Origin: Aquimonas sp041395245
Lineage (GTDB): Bacteria > Pseudomonadota > Gammaproteobacteria > Xanthomonadales > Xanthomonadaceae
NCBI GenBank assembly: GCA_041395245.1
Contig: JAWLAY010000015.1
Span: 1 to 64,000, forward strand
Length of the DNA stretch: 64,000 nt
Direction: 5' to 3'
The notes under the pieces were generated by a model. That model saw nothing but the letters and a program-made list of their open reading frames with translations. It had not been told where the DNA came from and did not search any database. Shown piece after piece: positions 1-10,246 of this stretch. How positions within the stretch are numbered: the stretch's first letter is position 1; each line of letters opens with the position of its first letter. Position numbers and translations under genes: made by a program.

Positions 1-2325
1 CGGACGCTGATTGATGCAGGTGTTCTGGTTCGAACGTGTGTACTTGGTCAGCGTGTAAATATCGACACCAGCGTCGTTATCGCCCACCTCGTCTTCATTT
101 ACACGCACAACGATACGCGCCGCATCGACCTGGTCGATCACACCACCGCGCAGCGCAACCGAGTTCACACCCGAATCGCGAGCAACCGCTTTCTCGATGC
201 CCGTACCCACCAGCGGCGTCTGCGCGCGCAACGTCGGCACGGCCTGGCGCTGCATGTTCGCACCCATCAGCGCGCGGTTCGCATCGTCATGCTCGATGAA
301 CGGCACCAGCGCCGCCGCAACCGACACGGTCTGCATCGGCGACACGTCCATGTACTGAATTTCCATGGGCGAACGCAGCAACGACTCGCCCTGATAACGA
401 CAGGGCAAGAATTGCTCGATGAAGGCGCCGTCTTCGGTCAGATTGGCATTGGCCTGCGCTACCGCGAATTCGGCTTCCTCAATCGCGGAGAGAAAGTCGA
501 TCTGATCGGTCACCTTGCCGTTCACGACACGCCGATAGGGCGTTTCCAGGAACCCATAACCATTGGTTCGTGCATAGCACGCCAACGAATTGATCAAACC
601 AATGTTTGGACCTTCCGGGGTTTCGATCGTACAAACGCGACCATAGTGCGTCGGATGGACGTCACGTACTTCGAATCCAGCGCGTTCGCGGGTCAGTCCG
701 CCCGGTCCCAGCGCTGACACGCGGCGCTTGTGGGTCACCTCTGACAGCGGATTGTTCTGATCCATGAACTGCGAAAGTTGCGACGAACCGAAGAACTCCT
801 TGATCGCCGCTGCCACCGGCTTGGCATTGATCAACTCTTGCGGCGTCAGTCCTTCGGACTCGGCAAGCGACAAGCGCTCCTTGACCGCGCGTTCCACACG
901 GACCAAGCCGACGCGGAAGGTGTTTTCAGCCATTTCGCCCACCGAGCGGACGCGACGGTTACCAAGGTGATCGATGTCGTCCACCGTGCCCTTGCCGTTC
1001 CGGATGTCGATCAACACCTTCATGACCGCAAGGATGTCGTCGTTATCCAGCACGCCGGAGCCTTCGACTTCCTTTCGTCCGACGCGGCGGTTGAACTTCA
1101 TGCGACCGACGCCCGACAGGTCGTAGCGCTCGGCCGAGAAGAACAGATTCTGGAACAGGTTCTGCGCTGCTTCTTTGGTCGGCGGCTCACCCGGACGCAT
1201 CATGCGATAGATTTCAACCAGCGCCTCCAGGGGCGACCGCGTGGCGTCAATACGCAAGGTGTTCGAGATGTACGGGCCACGATCCAGATCGTTGACCCAG
1301 ATCGTTCCGAGCGTGGTTACCTTCGCTTTGCGGAACTTGGCGAGATGATCTTCGCTGATTTCGTCATTGACCGTGGCCAGCACTTCGCCACTGTTCTGAT
1401 CAATCACGTCATGCGCCAGGATGCGGCCAACGAGGTACTCGTCGGGCACTTCCAGCGTGCGGATGTTCTCTTTCTCGAGTTGCTTGACGTGACGCGCCGT
1501 GATGCGCTTGCCTGCCTCGACGATGACCTTTCCAGCGACCGCCAGATCGAAGTTCAAGGTCTCGCCACGCAGACGCTCGGCAACCAGTTCCAACTCGACA
1601 CCTTCAGGCATCAGATTGAAATTATTGATCTCGTAGAACGTCTTGAGCATCTGCTCGTTGGTGAACGAAAGTGCACGCAGAAGCACGGTGACCGGCAACT
1701 TACGGCGGCGATCGATACGCGTGAACAGGGCATCTTTCGGATCAAACTCGAAATCCAACCACGACCCGCGATAGGGAATGATGCGTGCGCTGTAAAGCAG
1801 CTTGCCCGAACTATGGGTCTTGCCGCGATCATGATCGAAGAACACGCCCGGCGAGCGATGCAGCTGCGAGACGATGACTCGTTCGGTTCCGTTGATGATG
1901 AAGGTTCCGTTGTCAGTCATGAGCGGCATTTCGCCCATGTAGACCTCTTGTTCCTTCACGTATTTCACGACCTTGTTCGAGGCCGGACTATCCTTGTCAT
2001 AGATCACAAGACGGACGGTCACGCGCAACGGCGCGCCAAATGTCATGCCACGATTGCGACACTCGCGCTCATCGAACGGCGGCTCGCCCAAGCGGTAACC
2101 CACGTACTCAAGAGCGGCATACCCGCTGTAACTGACAATCGGGAAAACTGACTTGAGCGCGGCATGCAGCCCTCGATCCGCGCGTTGATTGAACGCGGCA
2201 TCCTGCTGCAGGAACTCGCGATAGGAATCCACCTGGATCGCGAGCAAATAGGGCACCTCAAGAATCGAGGACCGCTTGCCGAAATCCTTGCGGATGCGCT
2301 TCTTCTCAGTGAATGAGTAGGTCAT
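1..2325 (-). CDS. rpoB: RNA polymerase beta subunit, N-terminal part (cut by window edge)
   Basis: The first 775 codons of the catalytic beta subunit of RNA polymerase; the gene runs off the left edge. The start MTYSFTEKKRIRKDFGKR is the typical gammaproteobacterial beta N-terminus. The rifampicin pocket is present and looks wild type (SQFMDQNNPLSE, THKRR, SALGPGGLTRERAGFE), followed by GRVCTIETPEGPNIGL, where the residue equivalent to E. coli Pro564 is Thr. It lies 195 bp after rplL, with two hairpins in the gap, as expected for the rplJL-rpoBC transcription unit. Confidence 0.98.
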   Translation of the reverse strand, partial: MTYSFTEKKRIRKDFGKRSSILEVPYLLAIQVDSYREFLQQDAAFNQRADRGLHAALKSVFPIVSYSGYAALEYVGYRLGEPPFDERECRNRGMTFGAPLRVTVRLVIYDKDSPASNKVVKYVKEQEVYMGEMPLMTDNGTFIINGTERVIVSQLHRSPGVFFDHDRGKTHSSGKLLYSARIIPYRGSWLDFEFDPKDALFTRIDRRRKLPVTVLLRALSFTNEQMLKTFYEINNFNLMPEGVELELVAERLRGETLNFDLAVAGKVIVEAGKRITARHVKQLEKENIRTLEVPDEYLVGRILAHDVIDQNSGEVLATVNDEISEDHLAKFRKAKVTTLGTIWVNDLDRGPYISNTLRIDATRSPLEALVEIYRMMRPGEPPTKEAAQNLFQNLFFSAERYDLSGVGRMKFNRRVGRKEVEGSGVLDNDDILAVMKVLIDIRNGKGTVDDIDHLGNRRVRSVGEMAENTFRVGLVRVERAVKERLSLAESEGLTPQELINAKPVAAAIKEFFGSSQLSQFMDQNNPLSEVTHKRRVSALGPGGLTRERAGFEVRDVHPTHYGRVCTIETPEGPNIGLINSLACYARTNGYGFLETPYRRVVNGKVTDQIDFLSAIEEAEFAVAQANANLTEDGAFIEQFLPCRYQGESLLRSPMEIQYMDVSPMQTVSVAAALVPFIEHDDANRALMGANMQRQAVPTLRAQTPLVGTGIEKAVARDSGVNSVALRGGVIDQVDAARIVVRVNEDEVGDNDAGVDIYTLTKYTRSNQNTCINQRP

Positions 2326-2392
2326 GGTCGAGATACCACCCTAGGTTGAATGAGCCGCGGAACGCCGCTCAGGAGTAAAAAACGGAGACTTC

Positions 2393-2432
2393 CATCGGAG
2401 ATGAGGCGCGAGGACACACGTCATCTCCGATG
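2393..2432 (-). promoter_or_regulatory. rplL-rpoB intercistronic hairpin 1
   Basis: Perfect 12-bp inverted repeat (CATCGGAGATGA at 2393-2404, its complement at 2421-2432) with a 16-nt loop, in the rplL-rpoB gap. In E. coli this gap carries an attenuator and an RNase III processing hairpin; the same job is inferred here from position only. Confidence 0.6.
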
Positions 2433-2456
2433 CAAGCCTGCTACCGCAAACGCGAA

Positions 2457-2482
2457 AGCCCGGGGGCTTACGCCCCCAGGCT
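2457..2482 (-). terminator. rplL-rpoB intercistronic hairpin 2 (attenuator-like)
   Basis: GC-rich stem AGCC-c-GGGGGC / GCCCCC-a-GGCT with a 4-nt loop and one C-A mismatch, just after the rplL stop codon. There is no U-run after it, so partial termination or mRNA processing is more likely than full termination. Confidence 0.5.
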
Positions 2483-2520
2483 GAACTTGCTCGCGAGAAC
2501 GCAAGCGACGCAAGCGCCGC

Positions 2521-2892
2521 TTACTTGAGCTCGACCTTGGCGCCAGCGTCTTCGAGTTCCTTCTTGAACTTGGCCGCATCTTCCTTGCTGACCCCTTCCT
2601 TGACGACCGCGGGTGCGCTTTCCACCAGATCCTTGGCTTCCTTCAGGCCAAGACCGGTAATGGCGCGGACGGCCTTAATCGCATTGACCTTGTTGGCGCC
2701 GGCATCAGCCAGAATGACGTTGAACTCGGTCTGCTCTTCCACCACTGCAGCAGCGGCGGGACCCGCAGCAACCATCACAGGCGCCGCAGCGGTAACACCA
2801 AACTTCTCTTCAATTGCCTTGACCAGTTCCATCACTTCAAGAAGGGACTTGGCGGCAACCGCTTCGACGATTTGTTCGTTCGACAGGGACAT
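2521..2892 (-). CDS. rplL: 50S ribosomal protein L7/L12
   Basis: 123-residue L7/L12 stalk protein that recruits translation GTPases to the ribosome. It has the N-terminal dimerisation helices (MSLSNEQIVEAVAAKSLLEV), the Ala/Gly-rich hinge around residues 38-52, and the conserved C-terminal domain ending in EDAGAKVELK. The start chosen has an AGAGGT ribosome binding site; a 21-residue upstream extension is possible in frame but does not fit the family. Downstream of rplJ by 59 bp, as in other bacteria. Confidence 0.98.
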   Translation of the reverse strand: MSLSNEQIVEAVAAKSLLEVMELVKAIEEKFGVTAAAPVMVAAGPAAAAVVEEQTEFNVILADAGANKVNAIKAVRAITGLGLKEAKDLVESAPAVVKEGVSKEDAAKFKKELEDAGAKVELK

Positions 2893-2951
2893 TGTATTTA
2901 CCTCTGGAAATTGATCTAAAACGGGAATCGCGCCTGGTTCAAACAACGAAC

Positions 2952-3485
2952 TCAAGCGGTTTCGGTCTGTTCTGCTTCCACTGCAGGGGCTGCACCGCCA
3001 CCCTGCTGATCAGCAACCGCCTTGACAACGCGAGCAAACATCGTGGCCGGTTCGGCCAGCACGCGAGCCAACATACCCAGTGCCTGTTCGAGCGTTGGCA
3101 GCGAAGCCAGTACTTCGACATGCGACGCCGGCAGCAACTTACCGCCAACCGACACCACCTTAGGCTTGAGCTTGTCGTTGCCTTTCGAAAACTCCTTGAT
3201 CAGGCGCCCGGCTGCACCGGGTTCCTCCATCGAGAATGCATACAGCAGAGGCCCGACCAGGGCGTCTTGCACGCATTCGTAGTCGGTGCCTGCGACAGCA
3301 CGCGAGGCAAGTGTGTTCTTGACAACTTTCAAGTACACACCGGTCTCACGAGCCTTCTTGCGCATCTCGGTCATTTGGGAAACCGTGATGCCCGCATATT
3401 CGGCAGCGATCAAGGAGTGAGCTTTGGCGGCAACTTCAGCCAGCTCGGCGACTACTTCTTTCTTTTGCGACAGATTGAGAGCCAT
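2952..3485 (-). CDS. rplJ: 50S ribosomal protein L10
   Basis: 177-residue L10, the base of the ribosomal stalk that binds 23S rRNA and L7/L12 dimers. It starts MALNLSQKKEVVAELAEVAA, which is the family's typical start, behind a strong GGAGG site. The middle holds AGTDYECVQDALVGPLLYAF. Preceded by a 298-nt untranslated leader, consistent with autogenous control by the L10(L12)4 complex as known for rplJL operons. Confidence 0.98.
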   Translation of the reverse strand: MALNLSQKKEVVAELAEVAAKAHSLIAAEYAGITVSQMTEMRKKARETGVYLKVVKNTLASRAVAGTDYECVQDALVGPLLYAFSMEEPGAAGRLIKEFSKGNDKLKPKVVSVGGKLLPASHVEVLASLPTLEQALGMLARVLAEPATMFARVVKAVADQQGGGAAPAVEAEQTETA

Positions 3486-3783
3486 TGCACTCCTCCGTAG
3501 AAACCCCGCACGCAACTCCTGTCACTAGCGGTCCTGAGCGATGCCGGTCCCTGTGCATCGGGGATGGACGTCATCCCGGTGGTGGCCACTCCAGACCGGA
3601 CGGGCGAATCGCACGTCACAAGATTCCAGAAGGGCGTCACCATCTACGCAGGCATGGTCACCTCACGGTGACCGGATTAAGCGATACCCCTCAATTGAGA
3701 AACATCGCACCTGCGGTCTTTGACGGCGGCCGTCAGCGCGGCTGCCTTCAAACTTTCGTTCGTCGAAACGAACGCAAAACAAA
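3486..3783 (-). promoter_or_regulatory. rplA-rplJ intergenic region / L10 leader
   Basis: 298 nt without a gene between rplA and rplJ. It contains a perfect 7-bp hairpin GGTCACC-tcac-GGTGACC (3656-3673) and a TTCGTT/AACGAA hairpin near the rplA stop (about 3756-3773). By analogy with E. coli this should carry the rplJL promoter and the L10 binding site on the mRNA. I could not pinpoint the -35/-10 or the kink-turn. Confidence 0.5.
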
Positions 3784-4488
3784 TTACATCTTCAAGGACA
3801 GGCTTGATTGATCAAGCGTGATGCCGATGCCCATTGTGGTGGACAACGAGATCTTCTGCAGATACTGCCCTTTGGACGACGCCGGCTTGGCCTTGATGAG
3901 ATCGGCCAAAAGCGCGTGCAAGTTGCCTTTCAAGGCTTCCGCCTCAAAGCTCGCCTTGCCGATGGTGCAATGAATGATACCGGCCTTGTCGGTGCGATAA
4001 CGAACCTGACCCGCCTTGGCATTGCGAACCGCCTCTGCAGGATTGGCAGACACCGTTCCCACTTTGGGGTTAGGCATCAAACCGCGCGGCCCGAGCACCT
4101 GACCCAGCTTGCCAACAACGCGCATGGCGTCTGGCGTCGCAATGACCACGTCGTAATTCAAGTCGCCTGCCTGCATCTTGTCGGCAAGATCATCCATTCC
4201 GACGACTTCAGCGCCCGCAGCCAAGGCTTCATCAGCCTTTGCACCGGCCGGACAAAACACCGCAACACGTACCGATTTACCGGTACCCGCAGGCAGCACG
4301 GTGGAGCCACGAACTTGCTGGTCCGATTTGCGTGCATCGACGCCAAGACGAACGGCGACATCGACGGACTCAACGAACTTGATCTTGCTGTTGTCTTTCA
4401 GAATGCGCAGCGCATCATCCACTGCGTAGCTCTTGCCAGGCTGGACCAGCGCCGACAATGCCTTGTAACGCTTACTCATCTTCGCCAT
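3784..4488 (-). CDS. rplA: 50S ribosomal protein L1
   Basis: 234-residue L1, which forms the mobile stalk at the ribosomal E site and in many bacteria represses its own rplKA mRNA. It begins MAKMSKRYKALSALVQPGKS and carries the classic L1 signature region GKLGQVLGPRGLMPNPKVGT (about residues 124-143). The start codon lies 2 bp after the rplK stop, so the two are translationally coupled. Length matches E. coli L1 (234). Confidence 0.98.
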   Translation of the reverse strand: MAKMSKRYKALSALVQPGKSYAVDDALRILKDNSKIKFVESVDVAVRLGVDARKSDQQVRGSTVLPAGTGKSVRVAVFCPAGAKADEALAAGAEVVGMDDLADKMQAGDLNYDVVIATPDAMRVVGKLGQVLGPRGLMPNPKVGTVSANPAEAVRNAKAGQVRYRTDKAGIIHCTIGKASFEAEALKGNLHALLADLIKAKPASSKGQYLQKISLSTTMGIGITLDQSSLSLKM

Positions 4489-4490
4489 GA

Positions 4491-4919
4491 TCAGCCCTCC
4501 ACCACCAAGCCCATACTACGGGCAGAGCCCGCGATCGTGCGCACCGCCGCATCCATGTCAGCGGCGGTCAGGTCGCCCTGCTTGGCCTTGACGATGTCTT
4601 CGATCTGCGCGCGCGTCACCTTGCCCACCTTGTCAGTGTTGGGACGCTTACTGCCAGAGGTAATACCGGCAGCCTTCTTGAGCAGTACCGAAGCCGGCGT
4701 ACTTTTGATGATGAAAGTAAATGTGCGATCCGAGTAGGCAGTGATGATCACTGGTGTCGGAAGGCCGGGCTCGAGTTTCTGCGTCGCTGCATTGAACTGC
4801 TTGCAGAACTCCATGATATTCAGTCCGCGCTGACCCAGCGCAGGACCGACAGGCGGGCTCGGATTGGCCTGACCGGCCTTGACCTGCAGCTTGACATAGC
4901 CAACAACTTTCTTTGCCAT
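4491..4919 (-). CDS. rplK: 50S ribosomal protein L11
   Basis: 142-residue L11, part of the GTPase-associated centre that binds 23S rRNA helices 43/44 and senses deacyl-tRNA for RelA. It starts MAKKVVGYVKLQVKAGQANP, then PPVGPALGQRGLNIMEFCK, the proline-rich N-terminal domain contacted by thiopeptides. The annotated start is the canonical one; the frame stays open 14 codons upstream. First gene of the rplKA pair, 116 bp after nusG. Confidence 0.98.
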   Translation of the reverse strand: MAKKVVGYVKLQVKAGQANPSPPVGPALGQRGLNIMEFCKQFNAATQKLEPGLPTPVIITAYSDRTFTFIIKSTPASVLLKKAAGITSGSKRPNTDKVGKVTRAQIEDIVKAKQGDLTAADMDAAVRTIAGSARSMGLVVEG

Positions 4920-5035
4920 GATGCTCTCCGGGTTCAAACGCCTGCACTGCAGGCTCCCCATCGTCCCGGAAAAACACCGCGTTCCGGGTTCGCGTTGAAA
5001 TCAACTAACCAATGCACCGAATCCAATTGCTGGAC

Positions 5036-5596
5036 TCAGGCCTTTTCAACCTGGGTGAACTCGAGCTCGACCGGCGTTGAACGACCAAAGATAAGCACCG
5101 CCACACGCAAACGACTCTTGTCGTAATTCACTTCTTCCACGGTGCCGTTGAAATCGTTGAAGGGGCCATCAATGACACGCACGAGCTCACCGGGCTCGAA
5201 CATGATTTTGGGCCGAGGCTTCTCGACGCCATCCTGCACACGCTGCAAAATGCGATCCGCTTCGGAGTCTTTGATCGGAAGTGGCTTATCCGCCGTACCT
5301 CCGATAAACCCGAGCACTTTGGGCGTCGTCTTGACCAAGTGCCAGCTGTCATCATCAATGCGCAGATTCCCGCCTTCGCCATGGGTCTCGATCTGAACGA
5401 GAACATAGCCGGGGAAAAATTTCCGCTCGCTTTTGCGCTTCTGACCACCGCGCATTTCAAGCACCTCTTCAGTCGGGACAAGAACATCACCGAAGCGCTC
5501 CTCCATGGCGTCGCGCGCGATACGCTCCACCAGAGCACGCTTCACTTGATGCTCAAATCCAGAATAAGCCTGAACCACAAACCAGCGTTTCGCCAT
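5036..5596 (-). CDS. nusG: Transcription termination/antitermination factor NusG
   Basis: 186-residue NusG. The NGN domain (MAKRWFVVQAYSGFEHQVKR) binds the RNA polymerase clamp; the C-terminal KOW domain includes FEPGELVRVIDGPFNDFNGT and contacts S10 or Rho. Length matches the family (about 181-190). The start is 6 bp after the secE stop, giving the universal secE-nusG pair. Confidence 0.98.
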   Translation of the reverse strand: MAKRWFVVQAYSGFEHQVKRALVERIARDAMEERFGDVLVPTEEVLEMRGGQKRKSERKFFPGYVLVQIETHGEGGNLRIDDDSWHLVKTTPKVLGFIGGTADKPLPIKDSEADRILQRVQDGVEKPRPKIMFEPGELVRVIDGPFNDFNGTVEEVNYDKSRLRVAVLIFGRSTPVELEFTQVEKA

Positions 5597-5602
5597 TTTC
5601 GC

Positions 5603-5980
5603 TCAAGCCCCCAACAGGAATCGAATGCCTGAGGAAATCAGGAAATCCATCACACCCAGCAGCAAACTGATGATGACAACCACCACGATAATGATCAGCG
5701 TTGTCCGCTGCGTTTCTTCGCGGGTCGGCCAAACAACCTTACGAAGCTCAAATCGCGACTCAGCAAAAAACTCGCGAGCATCGCGACCTTTTGACGTCAA
5801 CAAAAAAACCGCTGCCGCCAACACGATTGACAGAAGCAACCCAACGACACGAACCGGCGTTGCCAGATCTGCCAGCCAGTAGTAGCCAGCCAAACCCGCC
5901 AACAGCAGACCGACGGACACAACATACTTCAATAGGTCAGCAGTTCCGGATGCAGCCTGTGGCTCCAACTTGGTATTCAT
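5603..5980 (-). CDS. secE: Preprotein translocase subunit SecE
   Basis: 125-residue SecE of the three-helix enterobacterial type. Hydrophobic segments lie at about residues 18-35 and 43-60, followed by the conserved amphipathic helix FELRKVVWPTREETQRTTLI and the essential last helix. It clamps SecY in the inner-membrane translocon. Start MNTKLEPQAA was chosen because upstream in-frame codons run into tRNA-Trp. Sits between tRNA-Trp and nusG. Confidence 0.97.
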   Translation of the reverse strand: MNTKLEPQAASGTADLLKYVVSVGLLLAGLAGYYWLADLATPVRVVGLLLSIVLAAAVFLLTSKGRDAREFFAESRFELRKVVWPTREETQRTTLIIIVVVVIISLLLGVMDFLISSGIRFLLGA

Positions 5981-5995
5981 TCGCTTCTCGACTGA

Positions 5996-6071
<76 letters not shown>

Positions 6072-6171
6072 ACGGAAACCGACACTAACGACAATCCCGC
6101 AAACACCAATGGCGAGCCCAATAAGGACTCGCCACCGGGCAATCACAACGTCTTTTGACGTCCGACAACTA

Positions 6172-7362
<1,191 letters not shown>

Positions 7363-7428
7363 GATCGTACTTGTCCGAAAGAACTTTGAAGGAATTGAGT
7401 TGAGTTCAAACAACCCAGCGTTAAGAAA

Positions 7429-7504
<76 letters not shown>

Positions 7505-7533
7505 AAAAACTACAACCTGCGCCGCAAAAAGCA

Positions 7534-7607
7534 TGGAGCGGGAGACGGGAATCGAACCCGCACCATCAGCTTGGAAGGCTGAGGTTCTACCGTTGAACTA
7601 CTCCCGC
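7534..7607 (-). tRNA. tRNA-Gly (TCC anticodon)
   Basis: 74-nt tRNA on the minus strand with acceptor GCGGGAG/CTCCCGC, anticodon loop CTTCCAA giving TCC, T-loop GGTTCGATTCC and encoded TCCA end. It lies 29 nt before tRNA-Thr. Confidence 0.97.
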
Positions 7608-7636
7608 TCGTCAAACCAGTGACAGCATGAAGCATG

Positions 7637-7722
7637 TGGTGGAGGGAGGTGGATTCGAACCACCGAAGGCGTAAGCCAGCAGATTTACAGTCTGCCCCCG
7701 TTGGCCGCTTGGGTATCCCTCC
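7637..7722 (-). tRNA. tRNA-Tyr (GTA anticodon)
   Basis: 86-nt class II tRNA on the minus strand with a long variable arm. Acceptor GGAGGGA/TCCCTCC, anticodon loop CTGTAAA giving GTA, T-loop GGTTCGAATCC, encoded ACCA end. First gene of the tRNA-tuf transcript. Confidence 0.97.
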
Positions 7723-7737
7723 AACGCAGAGCCCCAC

Positions 7738-7765
7738 ATTTTAGCCTGTCAGCGCGCACTGTCAA
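7738..7765 (-). promoter_or_regulatory. sigma-70 promoter of the tRNA-Tyr-Gly-Thr-tuf operon
   Basis: On the minus strand a perfect -35 TTGACA (7760-7765) is followed by a 16-bp spacer and a -10 TAAAAT (7738-7743). A GC-rich GTGGGGC discriminator follows and tRNA-Tyr starts about 15 nt downstream. The GC-rich discriminator is typical of stringently controlled stable-RNA promoters. Confidence 0.85.
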
Positions 7766-7806
7766 GCGAGGACTTTGGATCAGGAATGTCGAACGATCTC
7801 GTCGGA

Positions 7807-8898
7807 TCAGACGTTGAAACGGAAATGCAGGATGTCCCCTTCCTGCACGACGTACTCTTTACCTTCAAGGCGCAGCCGTCCGGCCTCCTTGGCTCCCGCT
7901 TCGCCTCGGTACTTGATGAAGTCCTCGTAAGCGATGGTTTCCGCGCGAATGAATCCTCGCTCGAAATCCGTGTGAATGACCGCGGCCGCCTGCGGCGCTG
8001 TCGCGCCACGAAACACGGTCCACGCTCGTACCTCCTTCACGCCTGCGGTGAAGTAGGTCTGCAGGCCAAGCAAGGTATAGCCCGCACGAATCACCCGATC
8101 CAAGCCGGGCTCGCTGAGTCCGAGGTCCTGCAGGAACACATCCCTGTCCGCGTCGTCCAGTTGTGACAGCTCTTCCTCGATGGCCGCACACACCGGAACC
8201 ACTTGCGCGCCCTCCTTTTCAGCACGCGCACGCACCGCATCCAGATGCGGATTTCCCTCGAATCCGTCTTCGCGCACGTTTGCCACATACATCACCGGCT
8301 TCAGCGTCAGCAAGAACAGGTCACGCAGCAGTGCTTTCTGTTCAACATCCAAACCCATGGCTCGAACAGGCTTGCCTTGGTTCAACTGCTCGCGCACTGG
8401 AACCAACACATCGCGGCGCAGTGCCGCCTCCTTGTCGCCTGACTTGGCCGCGCGCTCGAACCTGTTCAGCGCCTTCTCCACCGACTCCAGGTCAGCCAAC
8501 GCCAGTTCGGTATCAATCGTCTCGATGTCAGCGATGGGGTCGACCTTCCCAGCGACATGGACAATATCGGTGTGCTCGAAACAACGGACAACATGCGCGA
8601 TGGCATCGGTTTCGCGAATGTTCGCCAGAAACTTGTTCCCCAGGCCCTCTCCCTTGCTGGCGCCAGCCACCAAGCCAGCGATGTCGACAAACTCCACCGC
8701 CGTCGGAACGACCTTCTGCGGTTTGATGATCTCGGCCAATGCAGCGAGACGCGGATCGGGCACCGGCACCACACCGACATTCGGGTCGATGGTGCAGAAG
8801 GGAAAATTGGCCGCAGCGATTCCCGCCTTGGTCAAGGCATTGAAAAGTGTGGACTTTCCCACATTGGGGAGCCCAACAATGCCGCATTTGATTCCCAT
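7807..8898 (-). CDS. ychF: Redox-regulated ATPase YchF (Obg-like)
   Basis: 363-residue YchF/OLA1, a ribosome-associated P-loop NTPase that prefers ATP. Motifs: G1 GLPNVGKST (residues 9-17), G3 DIAG, and a YVANVRED segment in place of the GTP-specific NKxD, the known reason for ATP preference. A C-terminal TGS domain ends EGDILHFRFNV. Full length for the family (363 in E. coli). 46 bp after pth, the usual pth-ychF pair. Confidence 0.97.
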   Translation of the reverse strand: MGIKCGIVGLPNVGKSTLFNALTKAGIAAANFPFCTIDPNVGVVPVPDPRLAALAEIIKPQKVVPTAVEFVDIAGLVAGASKGEGLGNKFLANIRETDAIAHVVRCFEHTDIVHVAGKVDPIADIETIDTELALADLESVEKALNRFERAAKSGDKEAALRRDVLVPVREQLNQGKPVRAMGLDVEQKALLRDLFLLTLKPVMYVANVREDGFEGNPHLDAVRARAEKEGAQVVPVCAAIEEELSQLDDADRDVFLQDLGLSEPGLDRVIRAGYTLLGLQTYFTAGVKEVRAWTVFRGATAPQAAAVIHTDFERGFIRAETIAYEDFIKYRGEAGAKEAGRLRLEGKEYVVQEGDILHFRFNV

Positions 8899-8944
8899 GA
8901 ATCTCTCCTGATGGCGCGGATCGGCGAGTTTGCGCTGCCCATCG

Positions 8945-9523
8945 CTAGTCTTTGGTGTGCAGGCGTTTCATCGCCTCGTTGGCTTGTCCGTCCAGCAGCA
9001 GTGGCAGCACAGCAAGTGCCTTGTCCATACCCTTTTCAATCAGCGTTTGGTCATGGCGCGCCGCGCGGCCAAGCACCCACGGCGTCACCAGCTCACGCTG
9101 GCCCGGATGCCCTATTCCAATCCGCAATCGATGGAAGGCTCCATTACCCAAGTGAGCCATGATGTCGCGGAGACCGTTCTGTCCCCCGTGCCCGCCATCG
9201 AACTTGAGTCGAGCAACACCCGGCGACAAGTCCAAGTCGTCGTGACAGACAAGCAGTTCTTGCGCTGAAATTTTCCAGTATCGGAGCGCCGCCGCGACAG
9301 CGGTACCACTTCGATTCATGAAGGTTGCGGGCTTTAGAAGCAGAAGCCGATGTGAGGCCAATGTCACCTGGATCGACAAGGATTGCAGCTTTGCATCCGC
9401 AGCGAATCGGCTACCCGCCAACTCTGCCACGCGATCCACAAACCGGAAGCCCACGTTGTGACGTGTCGCCTCGTACTCCGACCCCGGGTTACCGAGTCCA
9501 ACAATAAGACGAATGGCTGACAT
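8945..9523 (-). CDS. pth: Peptidyl-tRNA hydrolase
   Basis: 192-residue Pth, which releases peptides from prematurely dropped peptidyl-tRNA. Seen are LIVGLGNPGSEYEATRHNVGF with the catalytic Asn and His, the MNRSG substrate motif, CHDDLDL with the catalytic Asp, and GGHGGQNGLRD. Length and order match the family. It sits between rplY and ychF, the usual gammaproteobacterial arrangement. Confidence 0.97.
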   Translation of the reverse strand: MSAIRLIVGLGNPGSEYEATRHNVGFRFVDRVAELAGSRFAADAKLQSLSIQVTLASHRLLLLKPATFMNRSGTAVAAALRYWKISAQELLVCHDDLDLSPGVARLKFDGGHGGQNGLRDIMAHLGNGAFHRLRIGIGHPGQRELVTPWVLGRAARHDQTLIEKGMDKALAVLPLLLDGQANEAMKRLHTKD

Positions 9524-9576
9524 GCGTGACGCAGACAGCCCCTGCCACCATTACGACGACAGGGGCTGCAAGCCGA

Positions 9577-10197
9577 TTACTTCTTGTCCGATTCGGCCGC
9601 ACCTTCGGAGGTGCCGGCCTTGGACATGCGTGCAATGACTACCGCGTGATCGTGCTCCTTACCCAGCTTGAGCTCAGGAATCTCGACACCCGCGGGCATG
9701 CGCAGATCAGACATGTGCAGCGTATCGCCTTCCTTCAGCGCACCCAGGTCCACCTCGATGTGCTCGGGCAAATTGCCCGGCAGGCAGCTCACTTCGACCT
9801 CGTTGATTTCATGCGTGATCACCACGCCCGCAATCTTGCCGGCTGGCGACGTTTCCTGATTGATGAAATGCAGCGGTACACGGACGCGGATCACCTCGTC
9901 TGCCGAGACGCGCAGAAAATCGAGATGAAGGACCAGCGGCTTGTACGGATGGCGCTGCATATCACGCAGAATCACCTTTTGCATGGCGCCGTCGATTTCC
10001 AAATCGAGAATCGACGAGTAGAACCACTCGTGCTCCTGCGCCAACCAGATGGTGTTATGGAAGATGTCGATACTGATGGGATCTGCGTGACCGCCATATA
10101 CGACAGCCGGGACCTGGCCCGTACGACGCAGGCGGCGGCTCGCACCTTTCCCCTCGTCCTTACGGATGTTGGCCTTGATAACGTGTTGGGTTGCCAT
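9577..10197 (-). CDS. rplY: 50S ribosomal protein L25/general stress protein Ctc
   Basis: 206-residue long form of L25 (CTC/TL5 type), a 5S rRNA-binding protein. The N-terminal L25 domain includes RKDEGKGASRRLRRTGQVPA and AVVYGGHADP; the C-terminal TL5 extension includes CLPGNLPEHIEVDLGALKEG, and the tail is acidic/lysine-rich. Start MATQHVIKANIRKDEG has an AGAAGG site upstream. It follows prs by 109 bp with a hairpin between them. Confidence 0.96.
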   Translation of the reverse strand: MATQHVIKANIRKDEGKGASRRLRRTGQVPAVVYGGHADPISIDIFHNTIWLAQEHEWFYSSILDLEIDGAMQKVILRDMQRHPYKPLVLHLDFLRVSADEVIRVRVPLHFINQETSPAGKIAGVVITHEINEVEVSCLPGNLPEHIEVDLGALKEGDTLHMSDLRMPAGVEIPELKLGKEHDHAVVIARMSKAGTSEGAAESDKK

Positions 10198-10246
10198 GAT
10201 TGTTGCCTTCTTCTTGCAGTGAATGCCACCTTGCGGTGACCCGAAA

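Noticed and set aside
1..2325. Long plus-strand open frames opposite rpoB (289-717, 778-2151)
   Set aside because: Antisense shadows of rpoB with no recognisable domain.
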